A stretch of 64,000 nt of DNA, taken from positions 9,069,501 to 9,133,500 of the forward strand of contig NZ_CP077970.1 in NCBI RefSeq assembly GCF_024758505.1, read 5' to 3'. The translations under genes were made by a program, and so were the position numbers. The stretch comes from Bradyrhizobium arachidis (GTDB taxonomy: Bacteria; Pseudomonadota; Alphaproteobacteria; Rhizobiales; Xanthobacteraceae). Below the pieces are notes generated by a model. The model was not told the DNA's origin and made no database searches. It was given only the letters and a program-made list of their open reading frames with translations. The first letter of the stretch is position 1; each line of letters begins with the position of its first letter. Of the stretch, positions 18,680-29,007 are shown one piece after another.

Positions 18680-19495
18680 ATGCACGCAAAACTCCCCCAC
18701 CCCTTTGACGAAGCCACCCGCGTCACCGCCGGTGATAGCCGCTGGCAGGGCCACACCAGCGACGACTACTGGGCGTTTGTCGGCCCGTTCGGCGGCGCCA
18801 CTGCCGCGACGATTCTGCGCGCGCTGATCGATCATCCGCAGCGCGCCGGCGATCCCTTGTCGCTCACCGTCAACTACTGTGCGCCGATCGCAAAGGGCGC
18901 GTTCGATCTCGACGTGCGGCTGGTGAAGGCCAACCGCTCCAGCCAGCATTGGTGTGTCGAGTTGTCACAAGACGGCGGCGACGTCGCGACGCTGGCGACC
19001 GCCGTGTTTGCCGAGCGCCGCCCGTCCTGGTCGCACCAGGTGGCAAAATTTCCGGACGCAAAACCGTTCGAGCAGACACTGCCGTTTCCCAAGATCGCGG
19101 CGAGCTGGGCCAACCAGTATGAATTCCGCTTCGTCGAGGGCGAGATGCGCACCGGCGGCATGAAGGCCGAGCCCGACAGCGCCTACTCAAAAGTCTGGAT
19201 CAGCGATCGCTCGCCGCGCACGCTCGACATGCTGTCGCTGATGTCGATGTCGGATGCGTTCTTCGGTCGCATCTTCCAGGCGCGGCGCGAGCTGGTGCCG
19301 TTTGGCACGGTATCGCTGACCACCTATTTCCACACCGATGCCGACGAGCTTGCGACTGAGGACATCACCCGCGTGCTCGCCACCGCCGACGCAAAAATCT
19401 TTCATCGGAGCTATGGCGATCAGACCGGCGAGCTGTGGTCGCCCAACGGCCGCCTGCTCGCGACCACGACGCAGATCGCCTATTTCAAGGCGTGA
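18680..19495 (+). CDS. Acyl-CoA thioesterase family protein (double hotdog)
   Basis: A 271-aa protein resembling TesB-like thioesterases (4HBT_3 type). The first hotdog half includes GPFGGATAATILRALIDHP and LSLTVNYCAPI; the second includes LVPFGTVSLTTYFHT and a C-terminal SPNGRLLATTTQIAYF. The first half of the family normally binds acyl-CoA and the second supplies catalytic residues. The substrate is unknown. It follows glgP after 133 bp containing a palindrome, so it may have its own promoter. Confidence 0.8.
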   Translation: MHAKLPHPFDEATRVTAGDSRWQGHTSDDYWAFVGPFGGATAATILRALIDHPQRAGDPLSLTVNYCAPIAKGAFDLDVRLVKANRSSQHWCVELSQDGGDVATLATAVFAERRPSWSHQVAKFPDAKPFEQTLPFPKIAASWANQYEFRFVEGEMRTGGMKAEPDSAYSKVWISDRSPRTLDMLSLMSMSDAFFGRIFQARRELVPFGTVSLTTYFHTDADELATEDITRVLATADAKIFHRSYGDQTGELWSPNGRLLATTTQIAYFKA

Positions 19496-19499
19496 CAGT

Positions 19500-19535
19500 T
19501 GTCGTCACCTCAACCACTGTCGTCACCTCAACCAC
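19500..19535. repeat. Perfect 18-bp tandem duplication
   Basis: TGTCGTCACCTCAACCAC occurs twice in direct succession, starting five bases after the thioesterase stop codon. It does not code. It looks like a slippage product. Confidence 0.8.
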
Positions 19536-19568
19536 AGTAAGCGACGAATCTAGCGAACTCTCCTCGAC

Positions 19569-19695
19569 GTCGTCCCGGCGAAGGCCGGGACCCGTAACCA
19601 CAGGGTCGAGTTTGGCGAAGATTCGTCGTCCGGTACTACTATCTACATTCAAGGATAAATCACGCGGTATGGGTCCCGGCCTTCGCCGGGACGAC
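19569..19695. repeat. Solo GTCGTCC-end inverted-repeat element
   Basis: This 127-bp element begins GTCGTCCCGGCGAAGGCCGG and ends GGTCCCGGCCTTCGCCGG then GACGAC, a near-perfect reverse complement. Read on the minus strand its core matches the element at 51541 in order: ACCCATACCGCGTGATTTAT, then AGTACCGG, then CTTCGCCAAACT. It has no coding content. Confidence 0.8.
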
Positions 19696-19729
19696 GTCGA
19701 GTGTGTGGCTCGCGCTCGTGCCCACGAAC

Positions 19730-19760
19730 AAAAAGGGCGGCCTCTCGGCCGCCCTTTTGT
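19730..19760 (-). terminator. Rho-independent terminator of pckA
   Basis: GGGCGGCC (19735-19742), a four-base loop, and GGCCGCCC (19747-19754) make a perfect 8-bp GC stem. On the minus strand it is followed by TTTTT, placing it 25 bp past the pckA stop. On the plus strand TTTT also follows, so it may also act after the thioesterase gene. Confidence 0.9.
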
Positions 19761-19779
19761 AATTCAAACAAAGCGACGC

Positions 19780-21396
19780 CTACTCCGCCGCCAGCTTCAC
19801 GTCCGGAGCCGCCGCACGCACCTCGGCGTCGACCTGGGCTTCGAACTTGGCAAAGTTCTTCTGGAACATGCCGACCAGGGCACGCGCGGTCTTGTCGAAC
19901 TCGTCCTTGTCCTTCCAGGTGTTGACCGGATTGAGGATCTCGCTCGGCACGCCCGGCAGCGCGGTCGGCACCGCGAAGCCGAAATATTTGTCGGTGCGGA
20001 ATTCGACGTTGCGCAAGCTGCCGTCGAGCGCGGCGGTGAGCAGCGCGCGCGTCACCTTGATCGGCATGCGGGTGCCGACGCCATACTTGCCGCCGGTCCA
20101 GCCGGTGTTGACCAGCCAGCAGTCGACATTGTGCTGGGCAATGAGGTCGCGCAGCATGTTGCCGTAGACGGATGGATCGAGCGGCAGGAAGGGCGAGCCG
20201 AAGCAGGTCGAGAACTCTGGCTGCGGCTCGTTGCCGAGACCGCGCTCGGTGCCGGCGACCTTTGCGGTGTAGCCGGACAGGAAGTGATACATCGCTTGCG
20301 CGGGCGAAAGCTTTGCGATCGGCGGCAGTACGCCAAAGGCGTCGGCGGCGAGCATCACCACGTTCTTGGGCTGCGGCGCGCGCCCGGTTCGCGAGGCATT
20401 CGGAATGAAATCGAGCGGATAGGCCGAGCGGGTGTTCTCGGTCTTGGAGCCGTCATCGAAGTCGACGACGCGGGTGTCCTCGCCGAGCACGCAGTTCTCG
20501 AGCACGGCACCGAAGCGCGTCGAGGCAGCGTAGATCTCGGGCTCGGCTTCCTGCGACAGCTTGATGCACTTGGCGTAGCAGCCGCCTTCGAAGTTGAACA
20601 CGCCGTTCGGGCCCCAGCCGTGCTCGTCATCGCCGATCAGCGTGCGATTCGGATCGGCCGACAGCGTGGTCTTGCCGGTGCCGGAGAGGCCGAAGAAGAT
20701 CGCGGTGTCGCCCTTGGCGCCGACATTGGCCGAGCAGTGCATCGGCATCACGCCGCGCTCGGGCAGATAGAAGTTGAGCGTGGTGAAGACCGACTTCTTC
20801 ATCTCGCCCGCATAATAGGAGCCGCCGATCAGGACGATCTTGCGGGCGAAATCGATCGCGACGACGTTCTGCGACTTGCAGCCGTGACGTTTCGGATCGG
20901 CCCGGAAGCTCGGCATGTCGATGATGGTGAGCTCCGGCGCGAAGGTCGCCAGCTCGATCGCCTCGGGGCGGATCAGGAGCGTGCGGATGAACAGCGAGTG
21001 CCAGGCGAGTTCGGTAAAGACGCGCGTCTTGATCCGGTAGGCCGGATCGGCGCCGCCATAGAGATCCTGCGCGAATAGCGTCTTGCCTTCGGCGTGCTTG
21101 AGGAAATCCTGATAGAGCGCTTCGAACTGCTCCGACGTGATCGACTGGTTGCCGGCCCACCACATCTTCTTGTCAGTGGTGGCGTCGCGTACCGTGAACT
21201 TGTCCTTCGGACTGCGGCCGGTGAATTCACCGGTGTCAGCGCACAGCGCGCCGTCGGCCGAGAGCACCGCTTCGCCAGCGGTGAGCGAGTATTGATAGAG
21301 CTGTGGTGCGCCCAGGTTCCAGTGAACCTGCTTGAGATTCTTTAAGCCGAATTTGTCGGCGCCAAAGGCACCGTTGCGCACGCCCGTCTCTTGCAC
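19780..21396 (-). CDS. pckA: ATP-dependent phosphoenolpyruvate carboxykinase
   Basis: First committed gluconeogenic step, oxaloacetate plus ATP to PEP, needed for growth on organic acids. The kinase P-loop is [16 protein letters not shown], followed by the metal-binding segment IGDDEHGW. The substrate site GRSPKDKF is in the N-terminal half. The GTG start at 21396 is supported by AGGAGG (21404-21409 complement) and gives 538 aa; an open frame 16 codons longer lacks this support. The gene ends just before a strong terminator. In rhizobia and Agrobacterium pckA lies beside chvI-chvG and is under their control; here two genes separate them. Confidence 0.97.
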   Translation of the reverse strand: MQETGVRNGAFGADKFGLKNLKQVHWNLGAPQLYQYSLTAGEAVLSADGALCADTGEFTGRSPKDKFTVRDATTDKKMWWAGNQSITSEQFEALYQDFLKHAEGKTLFAQDLYGGADPAYRIKTRVFTELAWHSLFIRTLLIRPEAIELATFAPELTIIDMPSFRADPKRHGCKSQNVVAIDFARKIVLIGGSYYAGEMKKSVFTTLNFYLPERGVMPMHCSANVGAKGDTAIFFGLSGTGKTTLSADPNRTLIGDDEHGWGPNGVFNFEGGCYAKCIKLSQEAEPEIYAASTRFGAVLENCVLGEDTRVVDFDDGSKTENTRSAYPLDFIPNASRTGRAPQPKNVVMLAADAFGVLPPIAKLSPAQAMYHFLSGYTAKVAGTERGLGNEPQPEFSTCFGSPFLPLDPSVYGNMLRDLIAQHNVDCWLVNTGWTGGKYGVGTRMPIKVTRALLTAALDGSLRNVEFRTDKYFGFAVPTALPGVPSEILNPVNTWKDKDEFDKTARALVGMFQKNFAKFEAQVDAEVRAAAPDVKLAAE

Positions 21397-21667
21397 GAAA
21401 AATCCTCCTAGAACCCGCTTCCCTCGGCGCAGTTTGAGTATCACGCCTTCATCGCGGCGACCGTGAATATAGCCGTCCGGCCTCGGCTGGACGATCTATT
21501 ACTTGATGAACGCCGACCTTGCCAAGCTGATCCAACAGGATTTGGTTTATTCTGGAACTGCGCCAATGGTCGCGGATTCGCCTTCGCAAAGATGCGCCGC
21601 AAATCGTCGATGATCGCGCAACCAAATCGACTAAAGCGACGTTATTGCGTCGCACAAGCGCATCATC

Positions 21668-24256
21668 CTACCGCACGGCGCCTTCGCCGATCAGCGCGAA
21701 GGGCGCCCAGATCGCAGGATAGGCATTGCGCGGCGACGAGGTGTCGTCGAGATAGGTTAACATCGCGCGCCGCAGAGCTTCGGCTCGACCGAGTTTTGCT
21801 TCGCTTTTGAGCAGGTCGAAAGTCGAGGTGGTCAAACGCGTGGCAGCTTCCGAATCAACAGCCCAATGCGAGACCAGCAGCGCGCGTGCGCCGGCATAAA
21901 AGAATGAGCGCGCGAGACCCGAGAGCGCCTCGGCGCCGGGCTTGTCGCCGGCAATCGTGTTGCAGGCCGACAGCACCACCCAATCGGCATTGAGCTTGAG
22001 CTGCGCGACTTCGCTCGCGGTGAGCAGACCGTCGTCGAACTCGGACGGCTGGTCGGGAATCGACAAGGCGAGCGACGGTTCGCCGACGCCTTTCACGTCA
22101 CCCGCGACGAGACCATGGGTCGCGAAGTAGATGATGCTGTACTGCGCGAGCGGCGCACGCTTCAACACGGTTTCGTTGGCGTCGCGGCCGAGATGAATGT
22201 CGGCATCGGCGGCACCGACATCCTTCGCGACGGAGGTCAACTCGTCAGCGGTGTCGGGCAGTTGCGGCAGGGCCTGCGCGAGCCGCGCACGATCGACGCC
22301 CGCACCGCGCCAGAAATCGGTGTAGGCGATGGTCGCCACGCCGCGCGCCGCGACCTTGCCGGTGGCGCGCCGGTCGGCCGGTGCCTCCTGCGCGGGATTG
22401 AACAGAGGATCGCCAAAACCGGTCATCGGCTTGACGCTCTGATCCCTGCGCGCAAAGGCGCGCAGCGATTTCAGGCTGACGACCGAGGGCAGCACGGAGA
22501 CCGCCTGACGCCGCAACAGCCATGCAGCCTTGCGATAGCCGTCGAGCGTATCAGGCACGGCCGCTTGCGGTTTCTCGGTGACCAGAAGGTGGAACGGCAA
22601 CGCCGTCAGCGCACCGGAGGGCACGACGAGCAGGCTGCGCTTGTCCTTGGTCAGCGTCTCCACGGGGCCGAGCAGACTGACGTAGAGATCGTTGGCGACC
22701 GCGAGGTCGAACAGACCTGACTTGCCGGACGCATCGCGCGCCTTGCCGACGTCGAGACCTTTTCGGAAGGTCGCAACCTTCTGCGCGAGCGCGTCGGCAC
22801 CGATCGGAATCTTCTTCCAATCGACGCCCTCACGCGTGATCGCGACGACATGGCTTTCCTTGTCGACAACAGAGTAGATCGCCATCGCCTCATCGGCCGA
22901 CAGCAGCGCCTGGATCTCCTTGACTTGCAGCGGCAGCGGATTTGAGAGCAGCGCATAGTCCGGAAATTCGACCGCAAGGGCCTTTTGCAGGCCGGCGCGT
23001 TCGCCCGCGATGGCAGCGATGCGCTGCCGGCTGCGCTGCTCTTTGGCCGCGTCGCGCTGCGCCGACGGCTTTGAGACCGCTGCGATGATCGACTTGTCCA
23101 GCGCCTCAGCCTCAGCCGAAAGATCCTGGTCCTTGCGCACGAGTTCGGCGAGCCGGTCGCTGCCGGCGGCAAGACGCACGGCGAGCTTGTTCACGGCTGA
23201 TGCGGCGGAGGATTGCGTGCCGCGCTGGATCGCGGCGAGCGCATCGTCCAGCGCCTTGTCCTCGGTCAGCAATTGCTGCTGCCGCGCTGCGAACAGCACC
23301 GGCAGGACGACGCGGAGTTGCGCGCGGTTATTGGCGAGCGTCCTCTGCACCAACGGCAGCGCATCCGACGTGCGCCCCGAGACCTGCAGGAAATTGGCAA
23401 GATTGCTGGTCGATGTCGCGACGTCCGGATGGTCGGGGCCGAGCGCGCGCTCGCGGATCGACAGCCCGCGGCGATAGAGCGGCTCGGCATCGGCATAGCG
23501 CTGCTCATGCTCGTAGAGGCCGGCAAGATTGTTCAGCGAGCGCGCGACGTCGGGATGATCTGTTCCCAGCACCTTCTCGCGGATCGCAAGCGAGCGCTTG
23601 ATCGGCGCTTCGGCATCCGCATCGCGATTGAGGTCGCGATAGAGCTGGCCGAGATTGTTGAGAAGCGTCGCGACCGCCGGATGCTCGGGACCGCCGACCT
23701 TCTGGTAGATCGTGAGCGCCCGCTGGAACAAGGGCTCGGCCTCCGCATAGCGCTCCTGCTTCACGAAGTTCGTGGCCAGATTGTTGAGGGATTGGCCGAC
23801 ATCGGGATGCTCGCGCGACAGCCCTTTCTCGCGGACGGCGAGCGCGCGCTTGAACAGCGGCTCGGCGTCGGTCAGGCGACCCTGGCGCTGATAGAGCGCG
23901 GCGAGATTGGTCAGCTCGGCTCCCATCAGGGCATTGTCGGGGCCAAGGGCTTTTTCCATCAGCGCGATGGCGCGCTTCAAGAGCGGCTCGACCTGGTCTT
24001 CCTGGCCGAGATCGGCATAGACTTTGGCGAGATTGTTCAGTGCACCCGAGAGGTCGCGGGCATTGTTGGTCTTCTCGAGATTCGCGACCATCGCCTGCGC
24101 CAGCGGAAGCGCTTCCGAATATTTTCCGGCGCGGCTGAGCTCGTCGATCTTCGCGCTCTGCGCGGACAGGCCCTGAGTAAGGCCGGGCGCGGAAAAGGAG
24201 GCCGTGACGGCGAGCGCCAGACCTGCGACCAGCGCCAATCGATTACGTTGTGTCAT
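21668..24256 (-). CDS. Exported TPR-CHAT domain protein
   Basis: An 862-aa protein. Residues 1-28 form a signal peptide ending SAPGLTQG. From about 35 to 330 are tetratricopeptide repeats of the kinesin-light-chain type (LNNLA..Y....[13 protein letters not shown], repeated at about 42-residue spacing). A helical region follows, then a C-terminal CHAT caspase-like domain. The catalytic dyad appears intact: His714 in FATHGLVAG and Cys765 in [13 protein letters not shown] proteins are cysteine proteases or protease-like signalling proteins; the exported location of this one separates it from cytoplasmic defence types. It lies between pckA and the HugZ-like gene, all on the minus strand. The substrate is unknown. 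Confidence 0.9.
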   Translation of the reverse strand: MTQRNRLALVAGLALAVTASFSAPGLTQGLSAQSAKIDELSRAGKYSEALPLAQAMVANLEKTNNARDLSGALNNLAKVYADLGQEDQVEPLLKRAIALMEKALGPDNALMGAELTNLAALYQRQGRLTDAEPLFKRALAVREKGLSREHPDVGQSLNNLATNFVKQERYAEAEPLFQRALTIYQKVGGPEHPAVATLLNNLGQLYRDLNRDADAEAPIKRSLAIREKVLGTDHPDVARSLNNLAGLYEHEQRYADAEPLYRRGLSIRERALGPDHPDVATSTSNLANFLQVSGRTSDALPLVQRTLANNRAQLRVVLPVLFAARQQQLLTEDKALDDALAAIQRGTQSSAASAVNKLAVRLAAGSDRLAELVRKDQDLSAEAEALDKSIIAAVSKPSAQRDAAKEQRSRQRIAAIAGERAGLQKALAVEFPDYALLSNPLPLQVKEIQALLSADEAMAIYSVVDKESHVVAITREGVDWKKIPIGADALAQKVATFRKGLDVGKARDASGKSGLFDLAVANDLYVSLLGPVETLTKDKRSLLVVPSGALTALPFHLLVTEKPQAAVPDTLDGYRKAAWLLRRQAVSVLPSVVSLKSLRAFARRDQSVKPMTGFGDPLFNPAQEAPADRRATGKVAARGVATIAYTDFWRGAGVDRARLAQALPQLPDTADELTSVAKDVGAADADIHLGRDANETVLKRAPLAQYSIIYFATHGLVAGDVKGVGEPSLALSIPDQPSEFDDGLLTASEVAQLKLNADWVVLSACNTIAGDKPGAEALSGLARSFFYAGARALLVSHWAVDSEAATRLTTSTFDLLKSEAKLGRAEALRRAMLTYLDDTSSPRNAYPAIWAPFALIGEGAVR

Positions 24257-24372
24257 GAAACCTCTCGGCTAGCGACCTCTGGGCATAGGTCGCAGCGATC
24301 GTCGCCGCCGTTCAACTTGTGGCGAGGCCATGGCGTCTTGATCGTCAGGCCTTGGTCATCAGGTCTTCGTCA

Positions 24373-25107
24373 TCAGTTCTTGGCGCGGGCCTCGCCCGCC
24401 AGTCTGACCAGCATTTTGCGCAGCTCGGTTCCACTCGTGACCCGCTCCGGAAACTCCAATCGCAGCACGGTCTGGTCCCGCTGCATATCGATCCCCTCGG
24501 GGTCGCAGCCGGTGCAGCGCCAGTCGCCCTCGGCCGCGCCGAGCAGCTTTGTGGCGTAGAGGTTCATGGTGTCGCGGTGGTCGGCGTTCATGTGCTCGAC
24601 CGCGCCCGCCTCGGCCTCGAGCAGGTCGCCGGCCCCCGCCAGATCGGTCAAAAACCGCTCCGGCTTGAGGTCGACGATCCGGCCAAAGCCGGCGACCAGA
24701 TGGGTTCCCGTCGGGTTGATTCGGAAGAACGCGAAATCCTTAAATGAAACAAAGCCTTCGGCCGACGGATGGGCGGCGAGGTAGCGCCGGCGCACGATCT
24801 CCAGTTCCCCCTCCTCCGCCATTTCGGCGCGGCCGGACAGCATGATCCGCGCGCCCTCCAGCGGATCGCCCGGCGCCCGCTCGTCGAGCATCAGGGAGAC
24901 CCGGCTATCGGCCAAAATATTCTTGGTGTGAATGGCGAGCCGCGAGATCAGGAGAATCGGCGAGCCGTCCGGGTGCCCCGCGAGATTGACCAGGGAACAA
25001 TAGGGATCGCCGCTGCCGGCCATCAAGGTTGCCAGCGCGCCCTGCCGGGAGCGCCTGAGCAGCGATTTGGCGAGCTTTCCGGGGTCGAAATCGGGGGTCG
25101 GTTGCAT
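24373..25107 (-). CDS. HugZ-like pyridoxamine 5'-phosphate oxidase-fold protein
   Basis: A 244-aa split-barrel flavin/heme-binding protein. The N-terminal domain holds LLRRSRQGALATL and the segment GSPILLISRLAIHTKNI; the C-terminal DUF2470 domain begins EAEAGAVEHMNADHRDTMNLYA, containing the HMNADH motif seen in heme oxygenase-type HugZ proteins. A role in heme handling is suggested by the family, but no iron-uptake gene is close by. AGGAA lies upstream of ATG 25107. The gene faces away from chvI. Confidence 0.85.
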   Translation of the reverse strand: MQPTPDFDPGKLAKSLLRRSRQGALATLMAGSGDPYCSLVNLAGHPDGSPILLISRLAIHTKNILADSRVSLMLDERAPGDPLEGARIMLSGRAEMAEEGELEIVRRRYLAAHPSAEGFVSFKDFAFFRINPTGTHLVAGFGRIVDLKPERFLTDLAGAGDLLEAEAGAVEHMNADHRDTMNLYATKLLGAAEGDWRCTGCDPEGIDMQRDQTVLRLEFPERVTSGTELRKMLVRLAGEARAKN

Positions 25108-25329
25108 CGGGTATTCCTAGGTATATGGTTGCGCTGCGGGCCTTTTGTCCGTAAACGGGGACCTTGATGTAGGTCGAAACGCGGCCGGTTTGTCGCGCTT
25201 CGTGGAACTTTGGTCACACTTCAGCCCAGCTTGCATTGCTCGGTGACACAAGTTCGAACCCTAGATGTATGCGGCGCACCACTGGATTGCTCGCCGTTTT
25301 AGCCACGCCACCAAACGGAAAGCAGGCTC

Positions 25330-26031
25330 ATGCCCACAATCGCTTTGGTCGACGACGACCGCAATATTCTCACATCCGTATCGATCGCGCTGGAAGCCGA
25401 AGGCTACCGCATCATGACTTATACCGATGGCGCCTCGGCCCTCGACGGTTTTCGCACCACCCAGCCCGACCTTGCCATCCTCGACATCAAGATGCCGCGC
25501 ATGGACGGCATGGAGACGCTGCGCCGGCTGCGGCAAAAATCCGACCTGCCGGTGATCTTCCTCACCTCCAAGGATGAAGAGATCGACGAGTTGTTCGGCC
25601 TCAAGATGGGCGCCGACGATTTCATCCGCAAACCGTTCTCGCAGCGCCTGCTGGTCGAGCGCGTCAAGGCGGTGCTGCGCCGCTCGGCGCCGAAGGATCC
25701 GACCGCCGCGCCGAAGGAGAACGACGCCAAGGCGCTCGACCGCGGCCTGCTGCGCATGGATCCGGAGCGTCACACCTGCACCTGGAAGAACGAGCCGGTC
25801 ACGCTGACGGTGACCGAATTCCTGATCCTCCAGGCGCTCGCGACCCGACCCGGCGTGGTGAAGAGCCGCAACGCGCTGATGGACGCCGCCTATGACGACC
25901 AGGTCTATGTCGACGACCGCACCATCGACAGCCACATCAAGCGGCTGCGCAAGAAGTTCAAGGTCGTCGACAACGAGTTCGAGATGATCGAGACGCTGTA
26001 CGGCGTCGGCTATCGCTTCAAGGAAGCCTGA
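25330..26031 (+). CDS. chvI: Response regulator ChvI
   Basis: OmpR-family regulator of 233 aa, activated by ChvG in response to acidity or envelope stress. The receiver domain (residues 3-120) has the acidic pair DDD near the start and the phosphoacceptor Asp52 in [11 protein letters not shown]; Lys in RKPFSQRLL is conserved. The winged-helix domain ends [17 protein letters not shown] precedes ATG 25330. It heads the cluster chvI-chvG-hprK-manX-ptsH, the conserved rhizobial order. Confidence 0.95.
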   Translation: MPTIALVDDDRNILTSVSIALEAEGYRIMTYTDGASALDGFRTTQPDLAILDIKMPRMDGMETLRRLRQKSDLPVIFLTSKDEEIDELFGLKMGADDFIRKPFSQRLLVERVKAVLRRSAPKDPTAAPKENDAKALDRGLLRMDPERHTCTWKNEPVTLTVTEFLILQALATRPGVVKSRNALMDAAYDDQVYVDDRTIDSHIKRLRKKFKVVDNEFEMIETLYGVGYRFKEA

Positions 26032-26148
26032 CGCGAGACGCCTCGGCCAAGGGGCCTTCCAAGGGACTTTGCGGACTGACGTCGCCGTCGGTCTCGGCTA
26101 ATATGCCGGGGAATAACCGCACGACCAGTCCTAACGCGGGCATAAGCA

Positions 26149-27951
26149 TTGCTTGACCGGACGCAGCCTGATGCAAACCTGAACGCCGCGGACACAGCGT
26201 CCGCGGGCGTTCTGGATCATTCAGCTGACGTAGCGCCGCAGGCAAAGGGCTGGCGTCCCCTGAGCTGGTTGAGCCGCGCCGGGCAATTCTTTTTTGCGCT
26301 CTCGTTTTCGAGCCTCACCCGCCGCATCGTCTCGCTCAATCTTGCCGGCCTCGTCGCGCTGGTCGCGAGCATCCTTTACCTTTCGCAGTTCCGCGCCGGC
26401 CTGATCGACGCACGGGCGCAGAGCCTCCTGGTGCAGGGCGAAATCATCGCCGGCGCGATCGCGGCCTCCGCGACCGTGCAGACCAACACCATCACCATCG
26501 ACCCCGACCGGCTGCTCGATCTCAAGCCCGGCGAGAGCTATGGCGGCTCGGATGACTATTCGCCGCTGGATTTCCCGATCAATCCGGAGCGCGTCGCCCC
26601 GGTGCTGCGTACGCTGATCTCGCCGACCAAGACGCGCGCCCGCATCTACGATCCCAATGGCGGGCTCCTGCTCGACAGCCGCAACCTCGAGAATGTGCTG
26701 CGCTACGACCTGCCAGCGCCGGCCGCCGCGCCCGGCTTTCTCGAGCGCGGCACGATCGCGGTGCGCACCTGGCTCAACCGCGGCGACCTGCCGCTCTATC
26801 GCGAGCTCGGACCCGAGAACGGCAACGGCTATCAGGAGGTCGCCGACGCGCTCCAGGGCCAGAAGCGCAGCATGGTGCGCGTCAATGCGCGCGGCGAGGT
26901 GATCGTCTCGGTCGCCGTCCCCGTGCTGCGCTCGCGCGCGATCCACGGCGCGCTGATGCTGTCCACGCAAGGCGACGACATCGACCAGATGGTCACCGCC
27001 GAGCGCCTGGCGATCTTGAAGGTCGGCGGCGTCGCGGCCGCGGTCATGATCATGCTGTCGCTGCTGCTCGCGAGCACGATCGCGGGGCCGGTGCGCCGGC
27101 TCGCCGACAGCGCCGAGCGGGTCCGCCGCCGCATCAAGAGCCGCGTCGAGATTCCCGACTTCACCCGCCGCCGCGACGAGATCGGCCATCTGTCCGGCGC
27201 GCTGCGCGACATGACCAACGCGCTCTACAGCCGCATCGAGGCGATCGAGATGTTCGCCGCCGACGTCGCGCATGAGTTGAAGAACCCGCTGACCTCGTTG
27301 CGGTCGGCGGTCGAGACCCTGCCGCTGGCGCGCAACGAAACCAGCCGCGCGCGGCTGCTCGAAGTGATCGAGCACGACGTCAAGCGGCTCGACCGGCTGA
27401 TCTCCGATATTTCCGATGCGAGCCGGCTGGATGCCGAATTGCAGCGCCAGGACGCGATTCCGGTCGATCTGCGCCGCTTGCTGACGACGCTGACCTCTGT
27501 CGCCAACGAGACAAAACTCGGCTACGACGTCGCGGTCGAAGCACGTTTCGAAGGCCGGGGCGCCACCGACGGCCTGTCCGTCACCGGCCATGATTCGCGC
27601 CTCGGACAGGTGATCTCCAACCTGCTCTCCAACGCGCAGTCGTTCTCCGAGCCCGGCAACAAGGTGCGCCTGACCTGCCGCCGCGTGCGCTCCGAGATCG
27701 AGATCGTGGTCGACGACGACGGCCCCGGCATCCGCGAGGACGCGCTCGAGCGCATCTTCGAGCGCTTCTACACCGACCGCCCGCATCAGGGCTTTGGCCA
27801 GAATTCCGGCCTCGGTCTCTCGATCTCCAAGCAGATCGTCGATGCGCATGGCGGGCGCATCTGGGCCGAGAACCGGCCGGGCCCGCTGGACGCCGATGGC
27901 GCGCCGACGGTTGCCGGCGCGCGCTTCGTGGTCAGGCTGCCGGCGCTATGA
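26149..27951 (+). CDS. chvG: Sensor histidine kinase ChvG (ExoS)
   Basis: Inner-membrane sensor of 600 aa partnered with ChvI. A cytoplasmic N-terminus (about 60 aa) leads to TM1, SLNLAGLVALVASILYL. The periplasmic ChvG sensor domain spans about 80-285, then TM2 and a HAMP domain. The H-box is ADVAHELKNPLTSL with His375; the ATP-binding motifs include DDGPGIREDALERIFERFY and GLGLSISKQIV. The start is TTG at 26149. The stop overlaps the hprK start by 4 bp. In relatives this pair controls exopolysaccharide, motility and acid-response genes through periplasmic inhibitor ExoR, which is not in the window. Confidence 0.95.
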   Translation: MLDRTQPDANLNAADTASAGVLDHSADVAPQAKGWRPLSWLSRAGQFFFALSFSSLTRRIVSLNLAGLVALVASILYLSQFRAGLIDARAQSLLVQGEIIAGAIAASATVQTNTITIDPDRLLDLKPGESYGGSDDYSPLDFPINPERVAPVLRTLISPTKTRARIYDPNGGLLLDSRNLENVLRYDLPAPAAAPGFLERGTIAVRTWLNRGDLPLYRELGPENGNGYQEVADALQGQKRSMVRVNARGEVIVSVAVPVLRSRAIHGALMLSTQGDDIDQMVTAERLAILKVGGVAAAVMIMLSLLLASTIAGPVRRLADSAERVRRRIKSRVEIPDFTRRRDEIGHLSGALRDMTNALYSRIEAIEMFAADVAHELKNPLTSLRSAVETLPLARNETSRARLLEVIEHDVKRLDRLISDISDASRLDAELQRQDAIPVDLRRLLTTLTSVANETKLGYDVAVEARFEGRGATDGLSVTGHDSRLGQVISNLLSNAQSFSEPGNKVRLTCRRVRSEIEIVVDDDGPGIREDALERIFERFYTDRPHQGFGQNSGLGLSISKQIVDAHGGRIWAENRPGPLDADGAPTVAGARFVVRLPAL

Positions 27952-28472
27952 GCGGGGACGGCGCCAGCGTTCACGCCTCCGCAGTCAAGATCGGCAGTCG
28001 GGCAGTCCTGATCCGCGGGCCGTCCGGAGCCGGCAAGTCGCGACTCGCCTTCGACCTGATCGTGGCCGGGCGCACCGGGGCGATCGAAAGGGCCGTTCTG
28101 GTCGGTGATGACCGTGTCCATCTGGCGACAGTCGGCGGAGAAATTGTCGTCCGCCCGGCCCCCAATCTGGCCGGCCTGATCGAGGTCCGGGGCCTCGGAA
28201 TCCGCCGCTGCGACTTTGTGGAGCATGCGACGGTCGACCTCGTGGTCGACCTGGCCGCTGACGACGCGGAACGGCTTCCCCCGCCCGAAGCCCTCCTTGT
28301 CAGCATTTTTGGTGTCAAAATACCGCGAATCCCGGTCGGAGCGGGTTACCAGCCCCTCCCGCTGGTTGTTGCGGCCTTGACCACTACCAAGAGTTCATCT
28401 TCCCTTAACCCTTCCGGCGATTGTTTGAAGGGAAATTGTAACCATATGAACCCCACACTCGCGACCGAATAG
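27948..28472 (+). CDS. hprK: HPr kinase/phosphorylase, short alphaproteobacterial form
   Basis: A 174-aa protein equal to the C-terminal catalytic domain of Gram-positive HprK. The P-loop RGPSGAGKSRLAFDL is at about residues 23-37, and the signature LIEVRGLGIRR follows at about 82-92. The N-terminal domain of the long form is absent, as is usual in this class. ATGA overlap with chvG implies translational coupling. It should phosphorylate the HPr encoded two genes downstream at its regulatory serine. Confidence 0.93.
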   Translation: MSGDGASVHASAVKIGSRAVLIRGPSGAGKSRLAFDLIVAGRTGAIERAVLVGDDRVHLATVGGEIVVRPAPNLAGLIEVRGLGIRRCDFVEHATVDLVVDLAADDAERLPPPEALLVSIFGVKIPRIPVGAGYQPLPLVVAALTTTKSSSSLNPSGDCLKGNCNHMNPTLATE

Positions 28473-28605
28473 ACCGGCGCGGAGCCCTCATCCATTCCGC
28501 CAGATTCCGGGAGATGCGCAACATCCCCTCTTGCGCGGGGGCTCCGGATGGTCAAAGTGGCGCGTTCGTGCGGCGCACCAAGAGCGCCCGCGAGGAGTTT
28601 TTCCG

Positions 28606-29007
28606 ATGATTGGTCTAGTACTTGTGACCCACGGGCGCCTTGCCGACGAATTCAAGGCGGCGCTTGAACATGTCATGGGTCCGCAAAAGCAAATCGAAGC
28701 GATCACGATCGGTGCCGAAGATGATTCCGATCTTTGTCGAAGCGACATCCTCGAAGCGGTCAGCCGGGTCGATTCCGGCGACGGCGTTGCGATCCTCACC
28801 GACATGTTCGGCGGCACCCCGTCCAACCTTGCAATATCCTGCATGAGCCGGCCGAAGGTCGAAGTGCTCGCGGGTATCAACCTTCCCATGCTGGTGAAGC
28901 TCGCAAAGGTGCGCGAGGAGCGTTCGCTCCCCGACGCGATCGCGATGGCCCAGGAAGCGGGCCGCAAATACGTCACCATCGCCAGCCGCGTGCTCGCCGG
29001 CAAATGA
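28606..29007 (+). CDS. manX: PTS EIIA component, mannose type (EIIA-Man, ManX-like)
   Basis: Cytoplasmic EIIA of the mannose fold, 133 aa, with the phospho-acceptor His9 in VLVTHGRLAD and conserved LTDMFGGTPSNLA. No membrane PTS component is nearby, so the protein is regulatory rather than a transporter part. GAGGAG nine to fourteen bases before ATG 28606 sets the start; the frame upstream (28531) is not supported. The stop overlaps the HPr start (ATGA). Confidence 0.93.
   Translation: MIGLVLVTHGRLADEFKAALEHVMGPQKQIEAITIGAEDDSDLCRSDILEAVSRVDSGDGVAILTDMFGGTPSNLAISCMSRPKVEVLAGINLPMLVKLAKVREERSLPDAIAMAQEAGRKYVTIASRVLAGK

Noticed and set aside
25241..25264. tRNA-like T arm (AGTTCGAACCCT)
   Set aside because: No matching acceptor, D or anticodon arms could be found on either side, so it is not a tRNA gene.
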